Virus record (IMG/VR): IMGVR_UViG_3300024999_000377
Location: 1 to 24,659 of that record
Length of the DNA: 24,659 nt
Source: a virus
Direction: 5' to 3' (one strand)
Position 1 is the first letter of the stretch; every line of letters begins with the position of its first letter. The position numbers and the translations under genes were made by a program. Positions 7,615 to 16,421 of this stretch are shown in pieces. Below the pieces are notes generated by a model, which did not search any database, was not told where the DNA came from, and saw only the letters and a list, made by a program, of their open reading frames with translations.

Positions 7615-10600
7615 TAGTTACCACCCCTTCCTGTTACTATTTGATTTCGGTAAAACTCAAGTTCCTCAGCGAAGGCTTGAACGTCTTGTGTCCGATTATT
7701 AACGAAGTTAGTGATGGTTACAGCCAACCCACCACCTTGATATCCTCCCGATACACTTTTTACTGATGGTTTATTTACGCTTAAATCCGAACCAATTCTT
7801 CGATTAGTATCCATACTAGAAATAGATTCGGTTTTACTTCTAATTCCATCAACGTTGATAACCTGAGACTTAGCGAATGTTGATCTAAGCCCTTTGACGA
7901 CGTTCGTCAAATCGAGAACTGGACGAATTGTTGGGACTAGCTCAAGATTCCCGCTTACGATATTTACAATGTTCGAAACAGCATCGCGTAATGATTCTTT
8001 CGCAATGATCCCAACGTTGCCAACCTCTTTAACAGCTAGATTAGCAAATTGTCGCAATCCTCCTGCGAAGCCAACCATTGAGTATTTGCCAATCTCAGCA
8101 AATTCTTTCGAAGGAGATTGTATACCAAGCGTCTCCTTAGCCGCATTCAAAGCCTGTTTAGCAGCATCGGCGGTGGCGTTTGATAACATGATGGCTTGGT
8201 TTCTAACACCGTTAATTATACCATCTATGATATTCTTACCAACACCTGCCCAATCCGGTTCTTTAAAAGTATTTTGGATGTCCGTTACAATTTTACCAAA
8301 ATCTTTATTAGTCTGAGTATTTAATTCTTGGGTTTTGGTCTCCCATTTTGAATTAAAATCTTCCAGTTGAACTTGTGTGTTTGCTGTTATTTCAGAAAGT
8401 CGCGTCTGGTATACATCAAACAGTTCTATCAAACTCACATCAGATTGATTATTTAAATCTGTAATTTTATTGTCAGATTCAATACGCATTCCTTCGAGCT
8501 CATTCACAGCGGCCTCTTTTGCTTGATCGTGTTTCTCTTCCCATAGGTTAGCGTACTTATCCAACTCCGGTTTGATTAATTGATTTAGCGCTTTAATTTT
8601 ACCTAACGCGGTTGGTCCCATATCCTGAAGTTCTTTGAGTAATCCGTCACTAATGCCTTTCTTCGCGAGCTCTGTTATGTTTTTCTGCCATTCATCAAAA
8701 GCCGCGACCTGTGTCTCCAGATTATTAATAAGCTCGGTGCCGGATGCCGAGTCTTCGTCTCGAATCTCATCAAATAGACCGTATGTTCTATACAAAGTGT
8801 CCGATCGGGAGGCGAGTGCTTGATTATACTCATCGTTTACAGACTGTATATCTTGTTTTAATTTTTCACTAATCTCTTTAGACTTTGTATAATACTCCTC
8901 CTCCGCCGTTCTTTGCTTCTCGATTAACTCCTGTTTGACTCGATAGGCTTCACGGTCTGCTTTATCACGCTCTTCAGTACCTTCTACGTACTTCTTCTGA
9001 AGGTTCTCCCAAGCAGTGAGTTCTTCAGAAAGACTGAGTTGTTTGTAGTATTTTTTATCATCGATCCACTTAACTGATTTATCAAATTCTGCTTTGCTAG
9101 CATCGGCTACTGCTTTAGCCATAGCTTTCGATTCCTTGACTGCTTTCGGGGTATTTTGTTTGATTCCTTTCGCCAAGCCCTCCGCGGAGTATTGGCCTAT
9201 CTCAGCGAATACTTTGGATGGGGAATGTATCCCTAAGAAATCTTTAACGCCCTGAACAGCATCTCCCACAATACCAACTGCCGCATCGACTAACACAGTT
9301 GCCATTTTTGCAAAACCCTTAACGAAGCCTCTAATAATATCTCCGCCAACTTCTATAATCTTAGGCATTAAATCTATAATAGCTACGACGATTGCCGTGA
9401 TAAGATTACCAACCGCAGAGTATAGGGCATCGTGATTATTCTTAATGGCCTCCGCTAGTCCATTGATAAATCCAATAATTACTTTGAATGCTGCATCGAC
9501 AATCTCTGATATTTTGGACATAATGCCCGAGATAAACTGTAGTATCACATCGATGGCGGTTTCGGTTATCTCTTTTATGTGATCTTTAATACCCTTTAAG
9601 AATCCTAGAATAAGTTTCATACCAGCCTCAATCATTTGAGGTATGTTGTCCGCTAACACTTTAAGTACCGTTGTTAGCAGTTTAACGAGAGCCTCGACCA
9701 CCATGGGTATCACAGTGGTTAACGCTGCCACGATGGATAGCGCAATTGCTATGAAAGCGTCTGCAACAATAGGTGCCCCTTCGCCTATAACTTTAACAAA
9801 ATCAATAACCCCTTGGGCTAAGGCTTTTAGTAGAGCTGGAATCAAACCCACAATAGATGATAAGATTGCTACTAACGCCACTGCTCCGGCGGCACCAGAT
9901 ACTGCCAACGCAGCGAGTCCCGCAGCGAGTAGGGATACACCAAGTCCGGCGGCTAAACAACCAGCCCCCAACAATCCTATTGCTAAAGCTAATGCCATAA
10001 TAGCCGGCGTTAATGGGGCTAAAAGTAAACCGGCTAATCCAATAATACCGAATGCCCCTGCCATAGCGAGTAAACTTACACCAATTTCTACTAATGACAT
10101 AGCACCTAGCATTTTCAATGCCACAGCCAATCCCATTATTGCACCCACGAGAATCATCAAGGCGGTCGCGTCAAGCATCTTGTTTTTCATGAGGGCGAAC
10201 GACGAGACTATAATAGCCATAGACCCGCCTAATGCGACTAAGCTTCTTTGTACCTCTGGCCATGACATTTTACTCATTATACCTAAAGCTTTTGATAACA
10301 TAAGTATGGCAGACGCCATATCCATAAACGCTAATGATTGTATGAATATATTTTTTGGCAATGCGATGAATGTGATCGCTATCATGGCTAACGCGCTTCC
10401 TAAAACGGTTAATCCTCTAGCTATCTCTTCCCAAGACATGTCTCCCATATTACTAATAGCTTTCCCAAATATAAGCATTGCTGCCCCAAGAACCGTGAGT
10501 GCTATGGCTGTAGAAAATACGTTCTTAACATTGCGTGTGGCATTAGCAAATATAGTTACTTCGGCTATTACAATTCCCATACTGGTTAACCCTTTGATCA

Positions 10601-13157
10601 GCGCGTTCCGGTCAATATCACCGAAACTCTTAACGGCGATAGCTAATACGTTTATAGCAGCCGCGAATATTAGGATACCAACCGATCTTATAACGCCCAT
10701 TCCGCTAAGATTTGACGCTTTCATAAATAAGGCTAATTCGGTCATTAATATACCGATACCAATAAGCCCTTTAGTTAATTTGTCTTGGTTGATGACACTT
10801 AGTCTCTCTACGGCAGAAACAAGAATTCGTATCGCTGCCCCAAGCAGAATGAATCCTAATGAGGCCCGTATTAGACTTCCGGAGCTAGTATCTAATAGTT
10901 TAGCTGATAACAATAATACGCCAGCTATACCAATGACTCCGGTTAGTCCTACCGATAAGCTATTCCAATCTAATTTAGCTAATCTGGTTAGCGCTACCGA
11001 TAGAATAAGAACCGCTGTGGATAAACCAATCATCGCAATTGTGGTTTTCGTCATTGTCAAGAAACCCAATCCACCTGAAAATCTTTCAAATAATGTCATG
11101 GCCCCGAAAAGCTCAACGAACATTGTGGTTAATGCGGCGAGAGAAACTGTAAGTTTTACCGAATCAATCGACGCTATAGCAATGAGTGAAACTGCCAATA
11201 TACCAATTGCGAATGCTATTTTGAGTAGAACACCGGCTTTCAATGATGATTGATATGAGGATAGACTCGCTTTAACTCCATCTAAGACGCCTGTGATCCC
11301 ACTGAAAATACCGCCACCGCTGCTAACTACACCCCCAAGGTTGAATATAAATTTTGATATGCCTGCCAGTATGACAGTGAATAAACCGGTGTTTAATGTA
11401 TCAAAGATCGCGTTGAAATCTGCAGTGTTAAATGCGTTGAGTATGCTATTCCTTATTCTATCAAGTGCTCCTCCTATAATACTAGCAAGTTTGTAGAACG
11501 TTGGAGCTACATTTTTTATACCCTCGAGTATACCTGAGAATGCCCTATCGGCGAGATCTCCGAGTTTCGTAAGGGGTTCGAATCTCGACTTGAGTTTTTC
11601 TGAGAAGGAATCAAGACCGGACGTATCCATTGAGCCAATGGCTCCAAACATTGCCGCTATACCACCTGTGGATATCTTAATACTATCGGCAATTGGTTTC
11701 AGAATTTTACCGATCTTTTCGATAGCTGAATTAAATGAGTCTGACGACTTTATGACAGTATTAAGCCTTACAAAGAAATCACCGATATTTCCAGTGAAAG
11801 AAAGAAGTCCACTACTAGCCGGGGAGATGTATTTTATTATTGAGGCTAGCCCGTTCGCGGTCGCAAATAAGGCCTGTTTGCCAATATCAAGAATGGCGAA
11901 TAAACCCTGGAACGAGCGTCTGAGATTAACGTTGGTTTCTGCTCCTATTTTGAAGTTCGTTGTAAGATCTCTAAACCGCTTAGTGATTTCAATTAATCTC
12001 TCGCCTGTAATGGCCGGAAAGATCTCTCTAAAAGCTTCGCCGATTGGTTTAAGAATACCGCCGAGACCCTTTAAGGCATTAGTGACACCCTCTATTAGAG
12101 CATCCCGTCCACCGTTCTGATTCCAGAATTTTAACATCTCGTTTCTGGCTTCAGTTGCCGGTCCAATAATCTCTCCGAATGCGTTGTTAAGCTTGGTTAA
12201 CATCTCAGCCGATTGACCTTTATCGCCAATAATGTTTTCCCAAGTTTGAGCCCAACCGGATTGAACCGATTCTTTCATGGTATCTAGCAATTGCGTGAAA
12301 GTTTTAACTTGTGTCGCGGCCTTTACTAATGATTCGTCGTCAGCGAATTTAGCCAACGTTTTTGTTAATACGGCGGTGGTTATCCATCCATCTTGTAATG
12401 AATCTCTGAATGATACGGCCATGTTTCGACCGTTTCCAAGTTCCTTAGCGGTCTTCTCCAAGGCTTTCTGAAATAGCTCACCGCCCATGCCCGCGTTAAC
12501 AACGGAATTCCAATCCATTAGAGATACTTTTCCTGCCGCCAAGGCTTGAGATAACTGATACATTGCAGTAGACGCTTGTTCAGAAGTTGAACCCGACCCA
12601 GCCGCAAGGTTAGCGATGCCTTTAATTGCTATGGCTGACTCTTTAAGTCCAACACCTGCGGCGGTGAATGTACCTATGTTCTTAGCCATCTCTGCAAAGT
12701 TATAAATGGTTTTGTCCGAATACTCGTTTAATTCATTTAATGCTTCGTTGATATCCTCTAAGGATGATCCTTTACTAGCCGTGTTAGTAAGAATTGTCTG
12801 AATTGCTCCCATTTTGGTTTCGTATTCCGTTAACCCCATTTTAATAGGGTCAATTGTAAGAGCCATAATGATTCGCTTACCAGAATTTACAGCACTGTCT
12901 GCGAGATTGGTAAGGGCGGTATCACCAATAATTCCGAGATTTGAAAACCTATCGGATATAAGCTCGATGTTTTCGGCTATACCTGCGAGGGAGAAACTTT
13001 TTCCAACTCGATCTAATTTGGATAAACTTCTTGTCGCTCCGTCTAAATCAAGACCGCTCTTAAGATTCTTAAGAGATTCAACACTGGTTCGAATCCCGTT
13101 CTCGAATTGTTGATTATATAACTTAAGTTCAACAACTCGTTCGTCGACGTTTGGCAT
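7614..13157 (-). CDS. Tail tape measure protein
   Basis: At 1847 residues this is the longest gene here; it sets tail length and is thought to be ejected ahead of the DNA. Residues about 95-310 resemble the tape measure N-terminal domain, with E-T-K-M-G-A-I-Q-T, N-E-Y-S-D-K-T-I-Y-N-F and D-W-N-S-V-V-N-A-G-M landmarks. Residues 590-1300 are very hydrophobic, with many potential membrane segments and a tandem array of ~60-residue units. Residues 1360-1620 are charged and coiled-coil-like. Two copies of an S-P-S-K-x-F-A-E-I-G motif sit at about 1312 and 1681. No lysozyme or peptidase domain is obvious. With the rule of about 0.15 nm per residue the tail would be roughly 270 nm if uncleaved. The start is ATG at 13157, overlapping the previous stop (TAATG), with GGGAGGAGG upstream. 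Confidence 0.95.
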   Translation of the reverse strand: MPNVDERVVELKLYNQQFENGIRTSVESLKNLKSGLDLDGATRSLSKLDRVGKSFSLAGIAENIELISDRFSNLGIIGDTALTNLADSAVNSGKRIIMALTIDPIKMGLTEYETKMGAIQTILTNTASKGSSLEDINEALNELNEYSDKTIYNFAEMAKNIGTFTAAGVGLKESAIAIKGIANLAAGSGSTSEQASTAMYQLSQALAAGKVSLMDWNSVVNAGMGGELFQKALEKTAKELGNGRNMAVSFRDSLQDGWITTAVLTKTLAKFADDESLVKAATQVKTFTQLLDTMKESVQSGWAQTWENIIGDKGQSAEMLTKLNNAFGEIIGPATEARNEMLKFWNQNGGRDALIEGVTNALKGLGGILKPIGEAFREIFPAITGERLIEITKRFRDLTTNFKIGAETNVNLRRSFQGLFAILDIGKQALFATANGLASIIKYISPASSGLLSFTGNIGDFFVRLNTVIKSSDSFNSAIEKIGKILKPIADSIKISTGGIAAMFGAIGSMDTSGLDSFSEKLKSRFEPLTKLGDLADRAFSGILEGIKNVAPTFYKLASIIGGALDRIRNSILNAFNTADFNAIFDTLNTGLFTVILAGISKFIFNLGGVVSSGGGIFSGITGVLDGVKASLSSYQSSLKAGVLLKIAFAIGILAVSLIAIASIDSVKLTVSLAALTTMFVELFGAMTLFERFSGGLGFLTMTKTTIAMIGLSTAVLILSVALTRLAKLDWNSLSVGLTGVIGIAGVLLLSAKLLDTSSGSLIRASLGFILLGAAIRILVSAVERLSVINQDKLTKGLIGIGILMTELALFMKASNLSGMGVIRSVGILIFAAAINVLAIAVKSFGDIDRNALIKGLTSMGIVIAEVTIFANATRNVKNVFSTAIALTVLGAAMLIFGKAISNMGDMSWEEIARGLTVLGSALAMIAITFIALPKNIFIQSLAFMDMASAILMLSKALGIMSKMSWPEVQRSLVALGGSMAIIVSSFALMKNKMLDATALMILVGAIMGLAVALKMLGAMSLVEIGVSLLAMAGAFGIIGLAGLLLAPLTPAIMALALAIGLLGAGCLAAGLGVSLLAAGLAALAVSGAAGAVALVAILSSIVGLIPALLKALAQGVIDFVKVIGEGAPIVADAFIAIALSIVAALTTVIPMVVEALVKLLTTVLKVLADNIPQMIEAGMKLILGFLKGIKDHIKEITETAIDVILQFISGIMSKISEIVDAAFKVIIGFINGLAEAIKNNHDALYSAVGNLITAIVVAIIDLMPKIIEVGGDIIRGFVKGFAKMATVLVDAAVGIVGDAVQGVKDFLGIHSPSKVFAEIGQYSAEGLAKGIKQNTPKAVKESKAMAKAVADASKAEFDKSVKWIDDKKYYKQLSLSEELTAWENLQKKYVEGTEERDKADREAYRVKQELIEKQRTAEEEYYTKSKEISEKLKQDIQSVNDEYNQALASRSDTLYRTYGLFDEIRDEDSASGTELINNLETQVAAFDEWQKNITELAKKGISDGLLKELQDMGPTALGKIKALNQLIKPELDKYANLWEEKHDQAKEAAVNELEGMRIESDNKITDLNNQSDVSLIELFDVYQTRLSEITANTQVQLEDFNSKWETKTQELNTQTNKDFGKIVTDIQNTFKEPDWAGVGKNIIDGIINGVRNQAIMLSNATADAAKQALNAAKETLGIQSPSKEFAEIGKYSMVGFAGGLRQFANLAVKEVGNVGIIAKESLRDAVSNIVNIVSGNLELVPTIRPVLDLTNVVKGLRSTFAKSQVINVDGIRSKTESISSMDTNRRIGSDLSVNKPSVKSVSGGYQGGGLAVTITNFVNNRTQDVQAFAEELEFYRNQIVTGRGGN
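8055..9236 (-). repeat. Duplicated S-P-S-K motif segments flanking the tape measure coiled coil
   Basis: Two 25-residue segments at 9162-9236 and 8055-8129 share L-G-I-(H/Q)-S-P-S-K-x-F-A-E-I-G-(Q/K)-Y-S followed by a Gly-rich helix. They bracket about 340 residues of charged helical sequence. The motif is common in the C-terminal parts of tape measure proteins of Gram-positive phages; its role is unknown to me. Confidence 0.75.
10050..11170 (-). repeat. Seven tandem ~60-residue hydrophobic units in the tape measure protein
   Basis: Units begin near residues 664, 729, 789, 848, 907, 964 and 1020, at spacings of 56-65 residues. Each opens with a short loop and helix such as MSWEEIARGLTVLG, MSWPEVQRSLVALG, IDRNALIKGLTSMG or INQDKLTKGLIGIG, then two hydrophobic helices. 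The hydrophobic stretch fits the portion of tape measure proteins predicted to interact with the host membrane. Confidence 0.75.
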
Positions 13158-13531
13158 TATCTAGTCGCCTCCTCCCATATCTCGTTTGTCACGCTGTCGA
13201 ATATCGGTCGCAATGCTGGATTTATATAGTCCCGGCCTTGAATATAACTACCATTTCGGGTAGCATGGCCGTATTGTATAATTATGGCTATTGGTACTCC
13301 GTCTACAACATTTGAATTTGTCCAGGTAATTGTTAATGAAGACCGCGTTCGATGAATTTCATACTTCCATGAATCGGCTGTTAAACCCGAATCAAAAGGT
13401 GTATTCGAGGCAAGGGCGATCACCCCGGCTTGTCCAATCTTTTTTAAAATTGCCGGGTAATTAATTTTTGATGCTTGAGTTAAGAACCTTTCTGTATTCT
13501 TAAAGTCCCCGCTAGTCTTAACATTAATCAT
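13157..13531 (-). CDS. HK97 gp10-like head-tail/tail completion protein
   Basis: A 124-residue protein of the HK97 gp10-like family of small neck or tail-completion proteins. The recognisable core is N-T-P-F-D-S-G-L-T-A-D-S-W near residues 58-71, then W-T-N-S-N-V-V, I-I-Q-Y-G-H-A-T-R and G-R-D-Y-I-N-P-A with a terminal amphipathic helix. The start is ATG at 13531 with AAGGGTG upstream. The stop overlaps the tape measure ATG, so the two are coupled. The position is odd: such genes usually sit with the connectors before the major tail gene, but here it lies after the tail chaperones. The family is fairly sure, the exact role less so. Confidence 0.8.
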   Translation of the reverse strand: MINVKTSGDFKNTERFLTQASKINYPAILKKIGQAGVIALASNTPFDSGLTADSWKYEIHRTRSSLTITWTNSNVVDGVPIAIIIQYGHATRNGSYIQGRDYINPALRPIFDSVTNEIWEEATR

Positions 13532-13537
13532 TCAACA

Positions 13538-14077
13538 TCACCCTTTTGTACCTAATGATTCTCTACGAGCAGCATTCAATGCCGCATTACGATTCATGAG
13601 TTCTTTTTTACCCCTCTTCTTAGGAGGTTGATTTTTTATGCTACATACATTGATGAGCGTTAATAACCTATTAAGATGCCATTTCTGACATTCAAATGGA
13701 ATATTCATTGCTATCATCCAATAATATATTATTTCCGCTGTTATAACTTCTCTATTAATTCCCCTTTTCTCGTTAGAGAAAGTTGTGGCTGTCATATCAG
13801 CTTCTATGTATTTTCTTACTTGAATGGTATTATCGTTAGATATAAAAGTGAAAACTTTATCATCCACATTTTGGGTTATGGTCATACATCTTATGTAATC
13901 GATTGTCTCGTCGACTGTTTTTTCTTCTTTAGAGAGGAACGGTTTGAGCCATTTTGACTCCCATTTTGAAAGGGAGACCAGCGAATGCTCTAATTGTAAT
14001 GTCTGTTCTTTTGACGAGACAAATTCGTTGTTCGCTTCGTCGTATTGCTCGACTGCTGGTATAGTGATCTTTAGCAT
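13538..14077 (-). CDS. Gp15-like / tail assembly chaperone T-type protein
   Basis: A 179-residue protein directly upstream of the gp10-like and tape measure genes and downstream of a G-type chaperone. It resembles the Gp15-type proteins of Gram-positive phages, with an L-x-x-S-(L/W)-x-x-W-E-(S)-K-W-x-K-P-F-L motif near residues 36-50, a central helical part, an H-L-N-R-L-L-T-L-I helix near 137, and a basic tail with R-N-A-A-L-N-A-A-R-R-E. By position it would be the T component that helps wrap the tape measure. It has its own good ribosome site (GGGAGGT, 7 bases before ATG 14077) and does not overlap the G-type frame in a way that allows the usual -1 fusion. Confidence 0.7.
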   Translation of the reverse strand: MLKITIPAVEQYDEANNEFVSSKEQTLQLEHSLVSLSKWESKWLKPFLSKEEKTVDETIDYIRCMTITQNVDDKVFTFISNDNTIQVRKYIEADMTATTFSNEKRGINREVITAEIIYYWMIAMNIPFECQKWHLNRLLTLINVCSIKNQPPKKRGKKELMNRNAALNAARRESLGTKG

Positions 14078-14100
14078 TCGTCTGACCTCCCGTATTAGAC

Positions 14101-14469
14101 TTATTTATTAGGGGTTATCGGCACAATCCCATTTACAAAAGCGGCAGCGGCATCAGCGTTAAGAGCTAGTTCCATGAACAGCTCGCTGTAGGCCTCAGTC
14201 TGCGAGAATGCATCTCTAAGGTCTTGTGTCTTTATGAACCTTTTCCCATCAGGGGATTTCTCGCCATAGGCCTTAAGGATTAGATCTTTGAACACTTCAA
14301 TAATTCGTTTTGAGTCCTGGGCGGACACGATCTTAGATAGCATCTTAGCTAGGCCGCCTTCAGTGGACATTTCCATTTCGGCAACTTCGGCTTTCGTGAG
14401 GTTAAAGTAGAAGTCCTCAGTTCTTTCGTTTCCATCGAAATCGATGTAAGTGATTTTTTTTATTAACAT
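14101..14469 (-). CDS. Tail assembly chaperone, G-type
   Basis: A 122-residue acidic, helical protein after the major tail genes. It starts with M-L-I-K-K-I-T-Y-I-D-F-D-G and a F-Y-F-N-L-T-K-A-E-V-A-E-M-E segment (residues 20-33), a common pattern in Gram-positive siphophage tail chaperones. The C-terminal part carries a D-L-R-D-A-F-S-Q-T-E-A-Y motif and an Ala-rich end. Such proteins coat the tape measure during tube assembly and are absent from the virion. The start is ATG at 14469 with GAAAGGGG 11 bases upstream. The gene ends 23 bases before the T-type start. Confidence 0.75.
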   Translation of the reverse strand: MLIKKITYIDFDGNERTEDFYFNLTKAEVAEMEMSTEGGLAKMLSKIVSAQDSKRIIEVFKDLILKAYGEKSPDGKRFIKTQDLRDAFSQTEAYSELFMELALNADAAAAFVNGIVPITPNK

Positions 14470-14501
14470 TTGGTGTTAACCCCTTTCAAAGTTTGGTGGT
14501 T

Positions 14502-14720
14502 TTAGTCGGCCGGTGTGATGTCGAAATAATAGGCCTTGTTTTCCTCGAATATGCCGGCGGCTTCAGCATTTACCGCATATAAAGCGATTTGTCCGGCTGG
14601 ATCGTATTTAAAGAATTTCTCATTCTCAGGACTACCTTCTGTCACCGTCTGTAGAGCGATATCGCAACCGCCCCTCGTCATTTGTTTCTTGACACATTTA
14701 AACTGTACTCGATTTGGCAT
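14502..14720 (-). CDS. Conserved small phage protein downstream of the major tail gene
   Basis: A 72-residue protein between the major tail gene and the G-type chaperone. I recognise the general pattern (E-N-E-K-F-F-K-Y-x-P-A-G-Q-I near residues 32-46 and a Y-Y-F-D-I-T end) from small proteins in the same place in other Gram-positive phages, but know no established role. There are two cysteines (9 and 19), no signal peptide and no membrane segment. The start is ATG at 14720 with AAAGGGG upstream. The 72-base gap to the major tail gene holds only a weak, imperfect inverted repeat. Confidence 0.65.
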   Translation of the reverse strand: MPNRVQFKCVKKQMTRGGCDIALQTVTEGSPENEKFFKYDPAGQIALYAVNAEAAGIFEENKAYYFDITPAD

Positions 14721-14792
14721 AGGATGCCCCTTTCAATTTAAAAGGAGAGCCCCCATATTTCAGAGAGCTCTTTAAATAAAGGAGAGGGTGGG

Positions 14793-15749
14793 TTACGCCG
14801 TTGTAAACTTCTTGACGGATGGAGCGAGGGTTTGACCATAAATATCCGATACACCGCTGACAATAACAAGATGTGTGGTGGCGGCTGCTAGGTTTGATGT
14901 TGGATCTAATGTTAGAATTTTACCTGCAGTATCCCAAGCTTTTGTTGCGGGTACAAGTACACCAGCTTGTGTAGTGATAACAATGGCTTCTTCGGCTACT
15001 TTGTTATTGAATGTGATAACAATGTTAGCGGCAACAGCAACTGCGGTAGCTGCGTCAGCAGGAACGATGGTCGACAGCGCTAATGCGGATGGAGCAGCCG
15101 ATGCAAATAGAGCTGTAATCTCATCAGGCAGTGGGAGACGTGGATCCACACCAGTGTTTCCATAAAGAATTAACTCAAGCGCAGCGAGTTTTGCCGCGTC
15201 TACCTTTGCCGAGTCGATTACCAAAGACGCCGTGGGTTTCTTTCCGGTAACTTCAACCGGCGTAGTGGTTACTTCCCAAGAGAATGTGATTGCTTCTGGC
15301 GAATCGTTTACCGTTTGATATCCTTTTTCGGATGGGGCAGCTAACGCACCATAGACTAGATGGAGTTTATATGCGTGATCGGCACCATCGGTATCGTTAC
15401 CCAATATCGTCTTATATGCCATACCAAATTCTTTTCGGATTTGTTGTCCGATCATGACTCCGGTAGCGAGTTCCGCCGAACCATCACATTGAGCGAACTG
15501 ATCCGGATAAGTGTAGGCTTCAATTGTGGCACCAAATTCCTCTGCCGATATAAGGTTAAGATATTTAACATCATCCGCGTAGAGTGGGGTGGGTTCTGCC
15601 CCCGAAGGACTTTCGGTAACACCGGTTAAACCGTTCCAAGCAACCCCTAATGGATAGGTTCCGTTTGACGCCTTGACATAGAGTACGCCGTTTTTAACAC
15701 CTGTTTCATAAAGTCTTTCTCCAACTACATCCCAAACAAGTTTACTCAT
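14793..15749 (-). CDS. Major tail (tube) protein with C-terminal Ig-like domain
   Basis: 318 residues. The first 215 or so match the major tail tube proteins of Gram-positive siphophages: a Y-E-T-G-V-x-x-G-V-L-Y motif at residues 14-24, G-V-A-W-N-G-L-T at 35-42, P-T-P-L-Y-A-D-D at 53-60, and an E-F-G-A-T-I-E-A-Y-T-Y-P-D-Q-F block at 71-85. Residues about 222-318 form an extra beta domain of the SbsA/Big-type bacterial Ig fold (I-V-P-A-D-A-A-T-A-V, I-V-I-T-F-N-N-K-V, then an L-T-L-D-P strand near residue 280). Ig-like domains on tube subunits decorate the outside of the tail and may bind surfaces weakly. The start is ATG at 15749 with AGGAGG 9 bases upstream. Confidence 0.88.
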   Translation of the reverse strand: MSKLVWDVVGERLYETGVKNGVLYVKASNGTYPLGVAWNGLTGVTESPSGAEPTPLYADDVKYLNLISAEEFGATIEAYTYPDQFAQCDGSAELATGVMIGQQIRKEFGMAYKTILGNDTDGADHAYKLHLVYGALAAPSEKGYQTVNDSPEAITFSWEVTTTPVEVTGKKPTASLVIDSAKVDAAKLAALELILYGNTGVDPRLPLPDEITALFASAAPSALALSTIVPADAATAVAVAANIVITFNNKVAEEAIVITTQAGVLVPATKAWDTAGKILTLDPTSNLAAATTHLVIVSGVSDIYGQTLAPSVKKFTTA

Positions 15750-15765
15750 GTATTAAATCCTCCTC

Positions 15766-16071
15766 TTAGTAATAAAGATTGTATACGTCGTGATTAAGAT
15801 TATCCGATGTATAGTGTCGTCCAAAAGAACACATGGGAAGTTCCGCAATTTTTCCCGGAATTAAACTATCCGGGTCTCTGTCGATTACGGTTACCTGATA
15901 TTCGGTTTGATGATTATATGGATTATCATCTGCGAATTTAGTTTTAACTGAACTTCGTGCGTAAATTATACACGGATATTTTAACTTAACGGTTTCGGGG
16001 GGTTGATAATAAACATTCGCGCCCCCCATGATACTCTCAAGAAGTACCTGAAGTTGGACCCTCTTCCCCAT
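15766..16071 (-). CDS. Probable tail terminator / tail completion protein
   Basis: About 101 residues in the neck gene slot, between the head-closure candidate and the major tail gene. Landmarks are Q-L-Q-V-L-L-E-S-I near the start, a (V/L)-K-Y-P-C-I-I-Y segment, Y-Q-V-T-V-I-D-R-D-P-D-S around residues 58-69, and a L-N-H-D-V-Y-N-L-Y-Y end, typical of tail terminator-like proteins of Gram-positive phages. I chose ATG at 16071, which has GGGGG 8 bases upstream; a TTG at 16086 has no visible ribosome site. Even so it overlaps the upstream gene by 35 bases. The role is assigned from position and pattern. Confidence 0.7.
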   Translation of the reverse strand: MGKRVQLQVLLESIMGGANVYYQPPETVKLKYPCIIYARSSVKTKFADDNPYNHQTEYQVTVIDRDPDSLIPGKIAELPMCSFGRHYTSDNLNHDVYNLYY

Positions 16072-16378
16072 TATACAAACCCCCAATCGATAGGATTAGG
16101 CGGGGTCTCTGAACATCTATTTTAACGATCTTCCAAGAGGCTCCCATCCATTTTATATAACGCATCGCATGAAAATTTTGATAGGCGAAAGGATCGGCTA
16201 ATATGCTGATTTCGTTATTTACGGTCAGATCATCATTTAGATTCTCCCCTGCCTGCCAACGTCTTGAGACTTTTACAACGTCGCCAGAATAGTTTCGCTC
16301 CGTTATAACCTCCGTCCACACGCCGATCGCCGTTTCACTAGTTTCACCGTATCCGATTATTCCATAAAACTTTGCCAT
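16037..16378 (-). CDS. Probable head closure / head-tail joining protein
   Basis: A 113-residue protein just downstream of the capsid gene. It begins F-Y-G-I-I-G-Y-G-E-T, a start often seen in small neck proteins of clostridial and lactobacillal phages. It has a central N-E-I-S-I-L-A-D-P-F-A block and a C-terminal P-R-L-I-L-S-I-G-G-L-Y-N-G motif typical of the same group. Its place between major capsid and tail terminator suggests head closure. The start is ATG at 16378 with AAGGAG upstream. The end overlaps the next gene. Confidence 0.7.
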   Translation of the reverse strand: MAKFYGIIGYGETSETAIGVWTEVITERNYSGDVVKVSRRWQAGENLNDDLTVNNEISILADPFAYQNFHAMRYIKWMGASWKIVKIDVQRPRLILSIGGLYNGEEGPTSGTS

Positions 16379-16421
16379 TTTGAAGCTCCTTCGGTACGAA
16401 GTGCGGTTTATCTTTTAATTA

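Noticed and set aside
9643-11253. Long plus-strand open frame of 536 codons opposite the tape measure gene
   Set aside because: It lies wholly opposite a well-supported gene, its product is a low-complexity Ala/Ile/Asn/Pro-rich chain without a domain, and it is explained by the Ala/Ile/Leu-rich codons of the hydrophobic repeat on the other strand.
14721-14792. Imperfect inverted repeat around TTTAAA / GAGAGC arms as a possible terminator
   Set aside because: Pairing is broken by mismatches and bulges, there is no T-run, and a terminator here would cut the tail operon in two.
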